DNA of 64,000 nucleotides from Verpa conica. Taxonomy: Eukaryota > Ascomycota > Pezizomycetes > Pezizales > Morchellaceae. Made by a program: the position numbers and the translations under genes. The DNA lies in the NCBI GenBank assembly GCA_033030425.1, contig JAUFSD010000003.1, positions 2,046,001 through 2,110,000 on the forward strand. Reading direction: 5' to 3'. Under the pieces are notes generated by a model. That model ran no database searches. It had not been told where the DNA came from and was given only the letters and a program-made list of their open reading frames with translations. How positions within the stretch are numbered: the first letter of the stretch is position 1; each line of letters begins with the position of its first letter. Positions 21,899 to 34,167 of this stretch are shown piece after piece.

Positions 21899-23333
21899 AT
21901 GCCTCAACGTATTGATGTATCAGAAGTTCAAAAAACATTTGGGTCTTCTAGTATTGGTTGGGAGCTCTACCCCTCACTACTAATCGGGCCAATAGCTAAC
22001 AATACCGGTGGCACAGACCTGATTAGTGCAGCACTCGGTGGCCAGGTACTTGGCTTTAGCAATGAATTCTTCGCAGCGGCCGAGAACTTGATCAATCCGG
22101 CACCGCCTGTCCATAAGCCGGGTGTTTTCGTCCCTACGGGGGCGTGGTATGATGGGTATTTTTTTTTCAATAGTTCTATCTTAAAGCATGAAAGTGCCCT
22201 CCCTATCTGACTCAGTTATTCTGCATAGATGGGAAACCAGAAGACACAATAAAGAACCTGCGGACTGGGTCATAATTAAGGTGAGTATGGCGAAAGTGTA
22301 TGGAGTACTTGCATAGTTTCAGAAGCTCACTAGGAATATAGCTTGGTGTTACAAGTGGAAATGTTCATGGCATTGAGATCGACACGGCATACTTTAACGG
22401 GAATCATGCACCGGCGGTTTCGGTTGAGGGGACATTTATCGATGGTAGCCAACCAGATGCAAACACAGTGGTTAGTCCCTCCTTTCTGTAGAGCCCCGCA
22501 GTAATAGAAAGAAGAAAATACCTAATGCCAATCATCCAGTGGGAAGAGATCTTGTCAAAGCAGGAGTGTGGCCCGACTCAGCGGCACATTTGGAAGCTAG
22601 ACGAACCGACAACTAAAGCCTACTCACATGTGCGGTTGAATATGTTCCCGGACGGAGGTTCGTTAACCTTGACCTGTACCCAACACACGTGAGGAGGCTA
22701 ACCGGAATATATAGGAATTGCTCGTTTCCGCCTGTTCGGAAACGCCATACCAGTCTTCCCGTCAGATTCGGAGTCAATCATCGACCTCGCCCATGTCTCG
22801 TCTGGGGGTTTGGTAGTTTCTTGTAGTGATCAGCATTTTGGTACTAAAGACAACTTGATACTCCCGGGTAGAGGCAAAGACATGGGCGATGGTTGGGAGA
22901 CTAAAAGAAGCAGGCAGCCAGGTCACGTAGATTGGGCCATCATAAAATTGGTGAGCTTTGCCTAGCGTTCAACCCTTTGAAGCTGAATTTTCAGGATATA
23001 AGCTGACTATTTCTCTCTTAATCCGGAAAGGGTGCTCCGGGATATATTGAACAAATCGTTGTAGATACTCTTCACTTTCGCGGCAACTATCCCCAGGCAG
23101 TCGAAATTTACGCAATTAACTCAGGGTCCGATCATTTTATTACTGCTGATGCACAGGGATGGGACCAGATTGTCCAGGCACATCCTTGCGAAGCAGATAA
23201 AGAACATGCTTTTCCGTCAACACTACTCCAAAATGTTTCTGGGAAGGTTGTAACACATGTTAAAATGGTCATCATTCCAGATGGAGGGGTAAAGAGGGTG
23301 AGGGTGTATGGGAAGAGGGCCATTGGTAACTAG
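21899..23333 (+). CDS. DAL2: Allantoicase
   Basis: Six exons: 21899-22155, 22229-22280, 22342-22470, 22540-22657, 22715-22950 and 23031-23333. All phases agree, giving 364 residues (yeast Dal2 is 343). The start MPQRIDVSEVQ is preferred to an upstream GTG. The protein shows the two-fold allantoicase repeat: ALGGQVLGFSNEFFAAAENL, then WYDG/WETRRHN...ADWVIIK and GIEIDTAYFNGNHAP in the first half; SDQHFGTKDNLILPG, then WETKRSRQPGHVDWAIIKLG and VDTLHFRGNYPQ in the second. The enzyme hydrolyses allantoate to ureidoglycolate and urea in purine catabolism, letting the fungus use purines as a nitrogen source. Intron 4 uses the weak donor GTTCGT, but frame and conserved DGG/IARF sequence leave no better choice. 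Two GATA-type motifs lie upstream. It is not clustered with other allantoin genes here. Confidence 0.93.
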
Positions 23334-24704
23334 TTAGGGTTTATTGAGCAACATAAACTTATTTATGGCATATTAAAAGATAAGAAATGAATAAAGTAGC
23401 TATATCCCAAATTCTGTGATGTTAATTACCAGTCATACTACTGGCCAATAAAAAGGTTTGGCCTCGAGTCTTACAACACAACGACCCTCCGCCCCATAAA
23501 TTAGTAGTAAAAACTTGAGAACGGGAGATTGCCTCTATTGATAGTTAAATTAAATAAAGAGAAATTCTATAGCTTAGTAGTGGCTGTTTGTTGTATTTAT
23601 GGTTGCTGACTGAGTGAGTTTGGCGCTCCGCTTAGTTGCTATTTATCCCGGGGCCAAACTTTTTTTATGGGCAAGTAATGCAGAAGGCTCAACGCCAACC
23701 CTAATGCTGTTTGGTTCCAAAATGGCTTAAGCGATCTTTTGATTCACATTCGGTTACCGATGTACTCACAGATACTATGTGCTTTTTACTACAGTCGTTC
23801 ACCCCCGTGTGACGAATACCCCGTGTGGCGAACAGGGGTCTAAATAGGTAATGAACGACAGAAAAATGGATTAGGGTTGGAGATATATAGACCCCTGTTC
23901 GCCACACGGGGATATTCGTCACGCGGAGGTGAACGACTGTACCTAATACCTATGTGCTTTTCACTAGTAATTCCAGTGCTTCTAATAGCGGATTCATTTC
24001 CTGCCTGTACCCTCCCTCGATTGTGCTTAGGCTTGGGTAGTCTACCCTGAAACTCCTAGTATTATTCTTACCAAGAACAATTATGACTCAGTGACTGAAA
24101 ACAAGGCTCTAGAGTGACGCCTCCACGTTAAGATCAACTGTGTTTCTATAACTCGAGTGTCTCCCCAGGTTACGGTCCTCATGGCGTCTTTTAAGGTGAG
24201 ACATGGACAAACTTTCAGGTGTCCTGATAACGAGTGACAATATATGATCTGATAGAATCTTCTACACATGGAACCGATGACTGTATGCTTGAAGCACTTC
24301 TCGAGAAGTCCTCCGATTCATTTCCATAGTTGGAGGCTTTGTTGTTTATTTGTAGGTGAGACTTCACTTTCCCCTGGGGTGCCGAATATCAGACACCGGA
24401 AATCAGCCACAGTGAGCCCCTCATCCTATTGTATAAAACATATTCGGGAAGCCTTGCCCGAAAAAGTGGCTTGAAGACTCGGGTGGAATACTTTCATGCA
24501 ATTCCTACCGTCCCAGTCCTCCCGTAGTGATTGGAATACCGAGTGACTGTGAAGAATACTGTGATCGGAATCAGTCACCAATCAACTGCTACCGGCAAGG
24601 CCATACAATGCCTAGCCATGGGTATCAAAACCTTGCCTTTAGAACGCTTCAAGTTGTCATTTCAGTTTCCAAACAAAACCCAAAAGATCTTTATTATCAG
24701 AAAA
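23334..24704. other. Intergenic with palindromic MITE
   Basis: Holds the 152-bp MITE at 23790-23941. The remainder to 24704 has no supported gene; it includes the likely promoter and 5' UTR of the ankyrin gene, with an alternative in-frame ATG at 24618. Confidence 0.4.
23790..23941. mobile_element. Palindromic MITE, 53-bp terminal inverted repeats
   Basis: The left arm starts TACAGTCGTTCACC at 23790 and the right arm ends GGTGAACGACTGTA at 23941. The arms of about 53 bases match except for two substitutions and one indel. The terminal TACAG...CTGTA with TA at both ends is typical of Tc1/mariner-derived MITEs. The centre (about 45 bases) is unique and non-coding. Confidence 0.88.
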
Positions 24705-26090
24705 ATGCCATCCACCGGCTTCACGAACGAAATCCTCATCCTCCTTGCACAAAATCTTAGTGCTAAAGATCTTAACTCCCTCCTTCGAACCAATCGAAGA
24801 CATTCTATTGCCCTTACCCCGCTCCTCAACGAGATAGCCGTTCGAGAGAATAATGGCCTCACTGCACTCACTTGGGCAGTAGACCACGGCAACAAAAAGC
24901 TCGCTCGTCTTGCACTTGACAGAGGAGCAAACATCAATTTCCAAGACCATGTTTACAAAAGCCCAGGGAAAGTCCTCCATCGAGCTGTCAAGAACGGCAA
25001 CGAAGAAGTCGTCAAGCTTCTGCTGGAAAGGGGGGTTGACATCGCTGGAAAGGATGTTCATGGTGACACGGCACTCCACTGGGCAGCAAAGTATGGACAC
25101 GGTGAAATAGCAAAGATACTCCTCGAGAACGATGCGGACCCTGATACTACCCAAGACAACATGTATACTGGAGGAACGCCCCTTCATGTAGCAGCACAGT
25201 ACGGAAACAATTCAGTAGCTACAGTACTCCTAGACAAAGGTGCTTCCATCGATGCTCAGGATAGAAGAGGGCAGACCCCACTCTATTGGGCGTGCCGCTA
25301 CGGATCTGAGGCTATGATTCTCCTATTGCTAGACCAAGATGCCGACATACCACTCTCAGGTGAAGTTGATGGGAAGACCGTGCTTCACTGGGCTGTACGA
25401 CACGGGCTCGAGAATGCTGTCGAGGCGTTGTTGGAAAACGGGGCAGATGTTAACGCCATCGATAAAAATAAGCAGACTGCACTTCATACGGCGTCGATCC
25501 ACGGCCACGAAGCCATCATAACGATACTGCTTGGGAATGGTGCCGACATCACCGCCATAGACTGTGATGAACACACAGCACTACACCGGGCCGCAGCACA
25601 TTCTAACGAGAAAATAGTCCAAGTGCTTCTGAAGAATAACGCCAGTATCACCGAGCAGACAGTCGACGGACAAACCGCCCTACACCTGGCTTCTTTCCGG
25701 GGGCACGAGGCTGTTGTGCAACTCCTATTGCAGAGTGGTGCCGATGTTAACACCCAGACAACCCAAGGACACACCGCACTCCACCAAGCTGTTGGGCATG
25801 GGCATGATCAAGTTGTACAGTTGTTGCTTGATAGCGGTGCCGACGTTACTGCTAAGACGAGTTATGGGCAGACACCACTTCACTTTGCAGTGATCCGTGG
25901 AAATGAGGTGGTTGTAAAAATTCTCTTGGAATATGGGGCGGCTATCGATACAACCAATGCTGATGGTAGGAGCTTGCTCCATTTTGCGATGCTGAAAGGG
26001 CACAGAGAGGTGGTTGATCTGTTGAAGGGGCGAACGACGAGCACCCCGAACAGCCAGCCAAGTCCGGCAATATCTATTTCAGAGGCATGA
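24705..26090 (+). CDS. F-box-like plus ankyrin-repeat protein
   Basis: A single exon of 461 residues from the ATG at 24705; an in-frame ATG at 24618 could add 29. Residues 1-40 (TGFTNEILILLAQNLSAKDLNSLLRTNRR) resemble the short F-box-like helix pair that starts many fungal ankyrin proteins. From about residue 50 there are 12 consecutive ankyrin repeats of the TALHxAxxxGHxxVVxLLLxxGADVN type, running to VVDLLKGR near the end. F-box proteins of this kind bridge a bound target to SCF ubiquitin ligase, but the Skp1 contact surface here is short, so this role is inferred from family architecture. Ankyrin families of this type are large and variable in Pezizomycotina, and the partner cannot be predicted. 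A 36-bp tandem repeat lies just after the stop codon. Confidence 0.85.
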   Translation: MPSTGFTNEILILLAQNLSAKDLNSLLRTNRRHSIALTPLLNEIAVRENNGLTALTWAVDHGNKKLARLALDRGANINFQDHVYKSPGKVLHRAVKNGNEEVVKLLLERGVDIAGKDVHGDTALHWAAKYGHGEIAKILLENDADPDTTQDNMYTGGTPLHVAAQYGNNSVATVLLDKGASIDAQDRRGQTPLYWACRYGSEAMILLLLDQDADIPLSGEVDGKTVLHWAVRHGLENAVEALLENGADVNAIDKNKQTALHTASIHGHEAIITILLGNGADITAIDCDEHTALHRAAAHSNEKIVQVLLKNNASITEQTVDGQTALHLASFRGHEAVVQLLLQSGADVNTQTTQGHTALHQAVGHGHDQVVQLLLDSGADVTAKTSYGQTPLHFAVIRGNEVVVKILLEYGAAIDTTNADGRSLLHFAMLKGHREVVDLLKGRTTSTPNSQPSPAISISEA

Positions 26091-27179
26091 AAGATTACTG
26101 GATAGACTTGATAGACTTGATAGACTTGATAGACTTGTGATACGTTTATGTATGATCGTCGGAATATATACTTTGAAAAGGATGTAAGGACATGGTGCGT
26201 GGGTGTTCCGAGCGAGTGATGTACCATGATTCGTGAAGATCCTGCACAATGTTAGACCTAAAGCGCCTCCTGAGAGCTGATCATATATTAATAGCGTTTT
26301 AATTGTCTAGAAAACGGCAGAGAGTAGGCTATGGTCATTGAAGTACTGTGGAGTACCCAGGGGTGACCAAAGCGGCTATGTAACTGGGGCTGTAGCTAAA
26401 TACTACATACTTCATCCGCAATCACCGCCCCCACTATACACTAGGTAAGCTCCATATATCACTATAATTGCATACCTTTATATGCTAACCAAAAGAATCC
26501 ACATACCAATTTCACTGCTCCCAGAACTCCGTAACCCACGAACAGCAGCTGTGTTTATATCCATGTAATATAATTACAGCCGACATAAAACATTATGTAC
26601 CTACTGGGTATTCATGCTAATGGACACCATATTTTGTCCATCTTGGCTCTGGAAGTTGTATGCGGCAGCAGCGGCAAGAATTATCCAGTGGATCTTAACC
26701 TTGTACGCACGTGTCAGTCATTATATACATATATTTACATTGGTAGTAGGTGATTACCCATTAGGTTCGGTATTTTCTTCCACTTTTCGATATGAAATCT
26801 CTATTTAATTTCGCTCAGGAAGCCCAGAGGCTGGATTTGGCTTCATGGGGATTTCTTTCGTGATAAAATCATAAGATCCACTGTACCACCACCACCTATC
26901 GTGATTAACGCACTATTCCACCTTTCAGCCTCAGAAATTCTCAAGTGGTGGTTCTGATAGGATATGTTGAATGAGTGCATTCTTGATGCATCCGTTGATA
27001 CATGGAGTCAGAAGGCTATTCAAGATAGGTGGCCTTAGGCTCGTCCGGATCCCTACCTATTGCAAGCGCCGGAGGAAAGCTGCCATAGGAGCTGGGCGCA
27101 AGACCTGTGTCTAAAAATCCCACTAGCTAACTAGATCAATCAAATATGCCAGTAGTAGGGCCATATTCTAATATACCCT
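26091..27179. other. Intergenic, nothing further recognised
   Basis: Includes the ATAGACTTG tandem repeat at its left end. No gene or RNA is supported in the rest. Confidence 0.4.
26102..26137 (+). repeat. 9-bp tandem repeat (ATAGACTTG) x 4
   Basis: Four perfect copies of ATAGACTTG start 12 bases after the ankyrin gene's stop codon, in its probable 3' UTR. Being perfect, the array is probably young and likely polymorphic. Confidence 0.95.
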
Positions 27180-28301
27180 ATGACACTCAAACTTACACGC
27201 GATGTATCCTTTACTCACCTTTTTTACAAGTATGTACATTTTACCCTCTTGCCATCACCCTGGTTATCAGTGATGAATGACAGCACCCCACTCCTCGGCC
27301 AGGTTATAGGTCATATCCCACCTACAGACTCAGACCTCTTCATAAAATGTGTCGAATCGCCATGGATTTTCATCTCCAACAGATCCCTCTTCTTTATCCG
27401 CTCTTTCTTGGCTCTCGCCATGACATTAGTTCTATCCGTATATCTCACGCTTGAGATTCTCGCTGGTCGCGGCAAGATAACCGTGTTCAGGCTGATGAAC
27501 CTTACGTGGGCTGGACAGTGTGCCTACTTGTGGCTAACTTCGGTAAGTCTAATAAAGCTCAGTACTTTATAATTTTACCTTACTGGCCCAAATTCACAGT
27601 ATTGGATGTATCTCTATGCTATATCAGAAGACCATTGCCGTCTCCCGTATGCCTATACGTGCCGCCGATATAGATCGTATTCAGCCGATGTCTCACTTTT
27701 CACTATTCGTGGAGTGATTAAAGGCTGTCTATCCTGTATAACCAATTTTCCAAGTGGCCAGAGCAGCTGGAATCTCTTTCTCTTTCACACTTTTTACACT
27801 GCCATTACGGTCCTCCCAATCACTAGTACACTCCTCTATTTTCTCCTCATATACCCATCAGACCACCCAGCTATCGTGTTAGAGTTAATTCTCAACACTT
27901 TTAACTCTATGGTTGCGCTCATGGAACTGTTTATTCTAAACTCTATTGCTGTATCCACATCAGCGCGTGATCAGAAACGGATGCTGGTGCAAGCCTTAAT
28001 TCTTGCGTTTTTAACAATCGTTTATTGTACGTACTGGACGAGTATTGGCAACAGGACCATTCACAACCCGGGCGAGAAGCTGGACTGGCGTTTTTTTGGT
28101 GAGGGTTGGAATGAATTTTGCCCGTCGTTCACATTAGTTGCCGTAAATGTAGTCTGTGGATTGTATACGGCATGGTGGATGTTGGAGTTAGTCAAGGGAT
28201 GGGTACTAGAGTGGAGAAAGCAGAAGTTACTGAATGAGCCCGAATGTTTCCCTACTTCACATGTCAATCCAATCAGCTCGGGGCCAGGGGGAACTTTGTA
28301 G
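27180..28301 (+). CDS. Multi-span membrane protein, FAR-17a/AIG1-like
   Basis: Exon 1 is 27180-27542 and exon 2 is 27600-28301, with a 57-nt intron (GTAAGT...TTCACAG). The frame gives 354 residues, or 323 if translation starts at the second ATG at 27273 (MNDSTPLLGQ). About six hydrophobic segments can be seen: near residues 75-97, 110-130, 195-217, 230-252, 265-285 and 310-330. A charged cytosolic tail (ELVKGWVLEWRKQK) follows. The layout and the HxxN...ELxxL-like middle (LILNTFNSMVALMELFIL) resemble the FAR-17a/AIG1-like family, whose animal members hydrolyse fatty-acid esters of hydroxy fatty acids. The match is by topology and a few residues only. The stretch between the first two and the later helices is less conserved-looking and may hide another small intron. 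Confidence 0.6.
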
Positions 28302-31300
28302 ATAGTCACTAAATCAGCCAATAGGAACTGGAATAATGACAGCCGTGAAGGATATCATGAGTTTATAGACAGGTAATAAGGCATACTACAAATACGTGGT
28401 TGGCACGAGTGTGGCTAGTGGGGATGATTCCTATAGGAAATAAATAAAGGTAGCTCATAAATCTCATTTGATAATTATATCAAAGATACCTAGTGTAATG
28501 ACTCCGTGCGCTCCCTCAAGAACTACGCCCTGACCTGGAAAACTGGTTTGAATTCATTAGTTTTGAGAAATCATTAAGCACCATTAAGGTTCTTCCGCCC
28601 TAATTTCTGAGGAGGAAAAAAACTTTCCCACCCATTTCTACAAGGGTATCACATCGAGTGATTCGCTATGAATGAATAATTTATTATACCTCTATAGGCA
28701 AAGCCTGCGATGAATAGCAGTCGCTTAGCCTGTTACCGTTTTTTTATTGGGCTTAAAGCTGCAATCGGGGCTATGTGTCCGTGCGGGAACTACACGGATT
28801 AAATGTTACCCCGTGTAAGCAGGACTGGAACAATAAATGTGGCACAGCGGGGGAATAACTTCCCGATAGAATCAAACTTACTAAACGCTAATCATGCATA
28901 GCTAGTACTCCCCCCTTTTTTTCTTTTCCTTTTACGTTTTTTATTTTTTGAGATCTTTATATATATATTTGTAAGCTGGCATTCTCTTTATAACCACTCC
29001 ACTATATCTATATATCACCATCATACTCATCAGTTTATTTTTAAGACCTAGTGATATTTTGTGATTTTGTAGATCAAGAAAACATCTCAAATCTGCCTGT
29101 TACTCTTTACGCTAAAATAGACCTCGATTCGCCTACTGAAGAATATGCATTTAGTTAGTCAAATATAGCCCCTAATAATATAGAATACGAACACGAATAC
29201 CAGGGAATTTATTACAAGTCCTAAAAGTATCTACATAAAATGAATAAGATATAGTAGCTAGTTTTATTATACTGACGTTTATTCAACGTTTTTAGGCAAG
29301 AAGAGAAGAATACATGTATCCATGTATGCCTCCTCAAGCCATAATTAATTAACCCCTAGAAATCAACAACTAGACTTCATGAGAGTGTCATATAAGGAGT
29401 AAAAGTTTGATCTATATAGCATCTATATTTAATAGATATAATTTAACAAAGAATTCTACTATGTAGTAGATGAAATAAGGAGTGAAATCGAATATATTTG
29501 TCTTACTCTAAACTATAATTTATGTGGAACTCCCTATAAGAATACGGTCGGGGTCGATTTATAAAGGACTTTAGCGGAGTTCTGAAGAGACATTATAGAA
29601 TATAGTTTAATAAGATTATTTAAAGGGTTCCTTCAAAAGAATATATTGACGAGAACCCACGCTTTGTATTTGATTAGAAGTAGTTAAATCTTACTGTCAT
29701 CTGGCAGGAGAATTTGAATTTTTCAATTCTCTTAATTGCATATAGTCGAGTAGAGAACTTCTAGTTTCAATAAATTCCCGAAAATCGTACTAGCATTTGA
29801 AAACTGAGGGTGGGCAAGAGGCGTGAGAGATTGATTCGCCGAATAGAGACTGGGGCAGCCCAGGAGTAAGGCTGTGAACGAATTATATTAAAGCTCTAAA
29901 ACTTCATGAAATTAGTTCGGTTGAGATATATAAACATTAGAGGGGTTCGGTTACCATTGATAAGGAGCTCTACCATATGTAGAGAGGTCTCAGCTGGCGG
30001 AAAGGCAAATGTGATATCTCTAGTAGTTACCGGGCTTTGTTCATCCACTCTTATAACTATGGAATACTTCGCTCTCTCCTATTTAATGCTTCAGGTAGTA
30101 TTTCAATAATTTTATTATCGATTTTATGAGTACATAACTCCTTCGGGTTGTCAATATCTGGTTTTTAAATCGAAATACATAAGAAGCACTGTTTAGGTCA
30201 TTCCTAGTAATCTCTTTGTATCCATATGTCCCCACTGGCACGCAGTAGATTTTTTTTCTATGCTGAAACTTTTTTATAATGTTGAGGTGTTGAGATTTCT
30301 ACGCACCTCCCGAAGCAGATTACGGATTTCCTACCTTGGTTTAGTGCCATTCCCCGTAGTATAGGATACGATTATCATTGGTTGCCCCTAAACGAACTAG
30401 AACAAATAGAATGATACCCTATTAGAAAATTCCGGTGCTACTAGATATGTGGTTCCCTTGATTGCATATTTATTGTTTGAATTAAAACCAAGCACAAATT
30501 GCCGAGGTGAAATCAGGTATCTTAGGGTATCTATGACTCTTATGCCATCTAGTCTTGCACTCGTAGCCAGAAACCAATAGTTATCAGCTCTTAGCAACGG
30601 TGTCAATAGTGTTTTAGCTAACCTTTTTACTAAAAGTATAACCATAGTAGGTAACCTTTTCTATAAGTTTTAATAATTTGTTTTAGGCAGCACTGCTGCT
30701 AAGTCTGGTGAATCTCCTTATATACATTCTAATGACGAGAATCCCTTGTTGTAAATTTTTGTATTGCGTCTATATTATTCGACAAGGGTATCCCCACAAT
30801 ATGTCAAGGAGTAAATTTAGTAAGAATTTCTAAACAAAAGTAGATATTCTGTTTATGAATGGTAGATGAACTCTACTCCAGACGTGTTTATGAGTCTATG
30901 GTATATTGAGTTTTGGCCTAGTATTAAAAGGTAGATATATCTCTATATGTAGAGGCACCACCAACGAGCGGGTCAATTCGAGCCTAGAATGGTGAAAGGA
31001 TGGGTATTTTTTTGATGAGGACTAGTAAATGTATCTAGGTATTCCTATAGAGTGAACGCTGGTATTTAGTAATGCTCATTCTCTCAATCCCGAACCTATT
31101 ATTTTCTGCGTTAGTGACACCTTGCGAGAAGAAATTCACCTCAGGAATTAGGAGGGATATTTCAATATAGGCTAGGTTTTATTTGCTTGGCTTAATGGTT
31201 TCCACCACTACAAACGAATGTCAATATATTTCCCATGATCTCGACTGACCTGACTCCCTCCAGAGGATGACCGAATGATACAAGTCCTATCAGATGGGCT

Positions 31301-31965
31301 CAAACTGACCGGAGCATGAGTATATTAATGGGATGGTGATGACGTTGGGACGAGAGATGGATTGTTGGGCGTCGTAAGTTGACGTAACACGGGCTGCACC
31401 AGTGTAGACATGAAGTGCCATTTAGGTTATGAAGACTCACCTGCCAAGCCAAGGGGCATTCTATTGTAGCTTAGTACTAGCCAGTACCGGCTAGGGGAGT
31501 GGGCGGGGTTGAGTGTTGCGGCTCTCTCGGAAGGGCTCACTTCCTAAAGGCGCATACGTAACGTCTCAGAGTCCCTCGAGGCGCTCTTTCCCCTTCGTTT
31601 GATGCTATATTTGTACACAGCATGCGTGCAGCTACGGTACCCTCCCATTTAAACTATCGGCGAGGCTGTGAGGAGGAAAGCGGTGAAGATCAATCGGGCA
31701 GGCTACCTCTCTTACGACGCCCTTTCTTTCCTTCTCCTGTCCCTCTACTCTACCTGTAACTGCTACTACTACATACATACATACTACTGCTTCCCGGCTG
31801 CTGCTGCTCCTGTTCCCCACAAAGCCGTTCTGTGTCCTGAATGTTCACCTGCACAAGAGCTCGCCACCAAGACTAGAAGCTCCACTGTTGCTGCCGCTCT
31901 TGCTGCCTGCTGCTGCTGCCTGCTACTACTCTGCTCTACTCCTACTAACTGCTGCTACCGAGAAC
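28302..31965. other. AT-rich desert, 3.7 kb
   Basis: From 28900 to 31300 the DNA is very AT-rich and stop-dense on all frames, as expected of old, mutated repeats. Broken frames at 29906-30109 (+) and 30397-30645 (-) were examined and not assigned. From 31730 to 31960 lies a CTG/CTA/CTC-rich tract in front of the next gene, probably its 5' UTR or promoter. Confidence 0.45.
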
Positions 31966-33583
31966 ATGCCTCTCGATGTCAACCTACCCAGTAAGCTTCT
32001 CCTTCTTCTTTCCCTAGTCTGTCCTCTCTACCCCACATCATCCATTCTATCGATCCCTCCATCGTCCCCCCAAACCATCAATCTTATCCCTCTTCTAGAC
32101 ATCATCAATATTAACTTTAATCCCCCCCCCTACAGCATTTCACCTTGCCCCCCGACCACGAGAACCCCACATTACAACTCTCTCATACACCTCAAATGGC
32201 TCATCTCCTCAAGCAACTTACAACAAAACTCTCTCTAGCGAGCAACAGAACACATATACAACAACCCTTCACGATGCTTTTGTTCCCGACATCCTCTATG
32301 CCTCAATAACCGCCCAGCCAGAAATTCACCCTTCTTCTGCAACCTCCCCGGGTGGAACACCGGCAGATCCGAAAGTCCTCCTTCCAAGCGAGTTTGCAAT
32401 CTCCTTGTTCAACCCAGATTCAACAATCCTTCTTGAACACCACCACTCCACTCTCCGTGGAACATACTGGGAATTTGCACTCCCAAAAACTTCCTTTCTG
32501 CCACCAACGTCCTCAAAGCTCGATGCTGCATCTGCCGCTGCAGCAATCGCGCACCTTCCACGCGCGACATTCCGGTGGCGCAAAGAAGGCGGTCTTATGA
32601 CCCGTCCACAGCTCCGGTGTTCCCTTGTGTCTCCAGCAAACCTTCCCAGTGTCCCAGGTACTGCCTCTTCTAGTAAAAAGGCTGGCGCAAATGAACCCGA
32701 TATTCCAATAGCAATGTTCTTAGGTCTTGGCGAAAAGAAGGGAATTGGCGAGATCACCATTATCCAATCCAACCTAAAACGTGTTGAAGTTGAAGACCTC
32801 AAAGGGTTGGAGGTAGTCTTACTACTATCTGCAATGGCTATAGGTGATATCTGGTTTCAGCCTACAAATCAAATGTTTAACCTTAATCCACCTATCCGTG
32901 GATCTGCAAGCGGAACAGCAAGACGGAAGAACTCGATCCCACTTGCTGCTGCTGCTCCAACTGTTACTGTACCTACTCCAGAACCTAGGTCACCCCCTAC
33001 TACGTCCCCGCAACATGGAAAACCCCCGCCAGGGAATGCTTCTTTCGCTGCGAGATTTCAACAGCAGCAACAGCAGCAGTCACATCAACGCCGGCATAGT
33101 ACCCCGACAGGTACAGATTCTGAATATGCCCGCCGCGTCCAGGAGGAGGAAATTCGGAAGCGTCTTATTGCTGAAAAAGAGCAGGAGCAAATCCGTAAAA
33201 TGTTAGCTGAGGAGGAACGTGAGCGTCGAAGGCAAGAGGAAGAGGTCAACCGTGAAACAGAACGGCTCAAGCGGATCTACGAAAATGAGCGTGCAGAATT
33301 CATGGCCCGGGGTGCCCGCAATGCTGCACCACAACGGGTGTCACAGCAACGACCGGTAGGGAGGCCACCAGTAGTTGGTGGGAGTGGCGGGATGATGCCA
33401 CCCCAGGGAAGGGTGGGTGGGATGGTGCCACCCCAAGGGCGGGTAGGTGCAGTAAAGGATGAGAAGAAATTAGGGAGCCGCAAGAGTTTCCTAGGCTTGA
33501 GGTTTGGCTCAAGCAGTAATGACGGAAACACAAAAGAGGAGAAAAAGAAGAAGCTGTCGAAAAAGGGGAGCAGTATGTTCTAA
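31966..33583 (+). CDS. Conserved-looking fungal protein with Q-rich linker and C-terminal coiled coil
   Basis: A tiny first exon, 31966-31990 (ATG plus eight codons, MPLDVNLP), is joined over a 145-nt intron with a C-rich end (acceptor CCCTACAG) to exon 2, 32136-33583. The phases agree and give 490 residues. Residues about 10-260 look globular, with LHDAFVPDILYAS, HHSTLRGTYWEFALP and IPIAMFLGLGEKKGIGEITI. Then come an Ala/Pro/Thr-rich linker, a poly-Gln run (near 317), a charged coiled coil from about 338 to 397 (heptads of RRVQEEEIRKRL type) and a Gly/Pro/Arg-rich region. It ends in a very basic tail (KEEKKKKLSKKGSSMF). There is no membrane segment. I do not recognise the family; the basic tail and coiled coil suggest a scaffold or membrane-surface protein, which is inference. 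Confidence 0.75.
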
Positions 33584-34167
33584 CCGCCATGTTTTAATGG
33601 CTTTCTTTTTTGCGTATTTCTTCTCTTCAGTGGGATTTTGTTTGTTGGACTTTTCGCTTCTGATACCTATTTTCTTTCTTTTTTGGGCTACTTTAACAGC
33701 GAAAGACTGTTTTCTTGGGATTTCTCCCTTTCCCTCTATTGTTATGGGACTGGAATGGGCTGGCTGTAGATACCATCTAAGTATATATTCAGCATAGCTG
33801 ACAGAACACCTCTGGGATTGGAGGGTATAGATGAATAGATTTTTTTTTTTTCAAACACTACATCAAACTGGCTTCAGTTACTAAAGATGGAGATGTCCTC
33901 TCGAGTGACTGGCTATGATTTCTATATCTATTGGAGTCTCCAGAAACAGCGTTCATCCTATATTGCCTATTTACCGCCCACAAATCCCTTTTGCAACTAT
34001 CTAGACCCACTGCCGAAGTACCCGGTGGGGTTGAAATGTCGACATCATGTCATTTCCGGTACGAGACACTTTAGCCTTGATAACTGAATAATCTAGAATG
34101 TGTCTGGTGCCAAATCCGGTTTATCCATTGCGTCATGTCTCGCCTCTCATATGTACCTGCAGTAGTA

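Noticed and set aside
29906..30645. Two opposite-strand frames in the AT-rich desert
   Set aside because: Short, compositionally biased, no motif; expected by chance.
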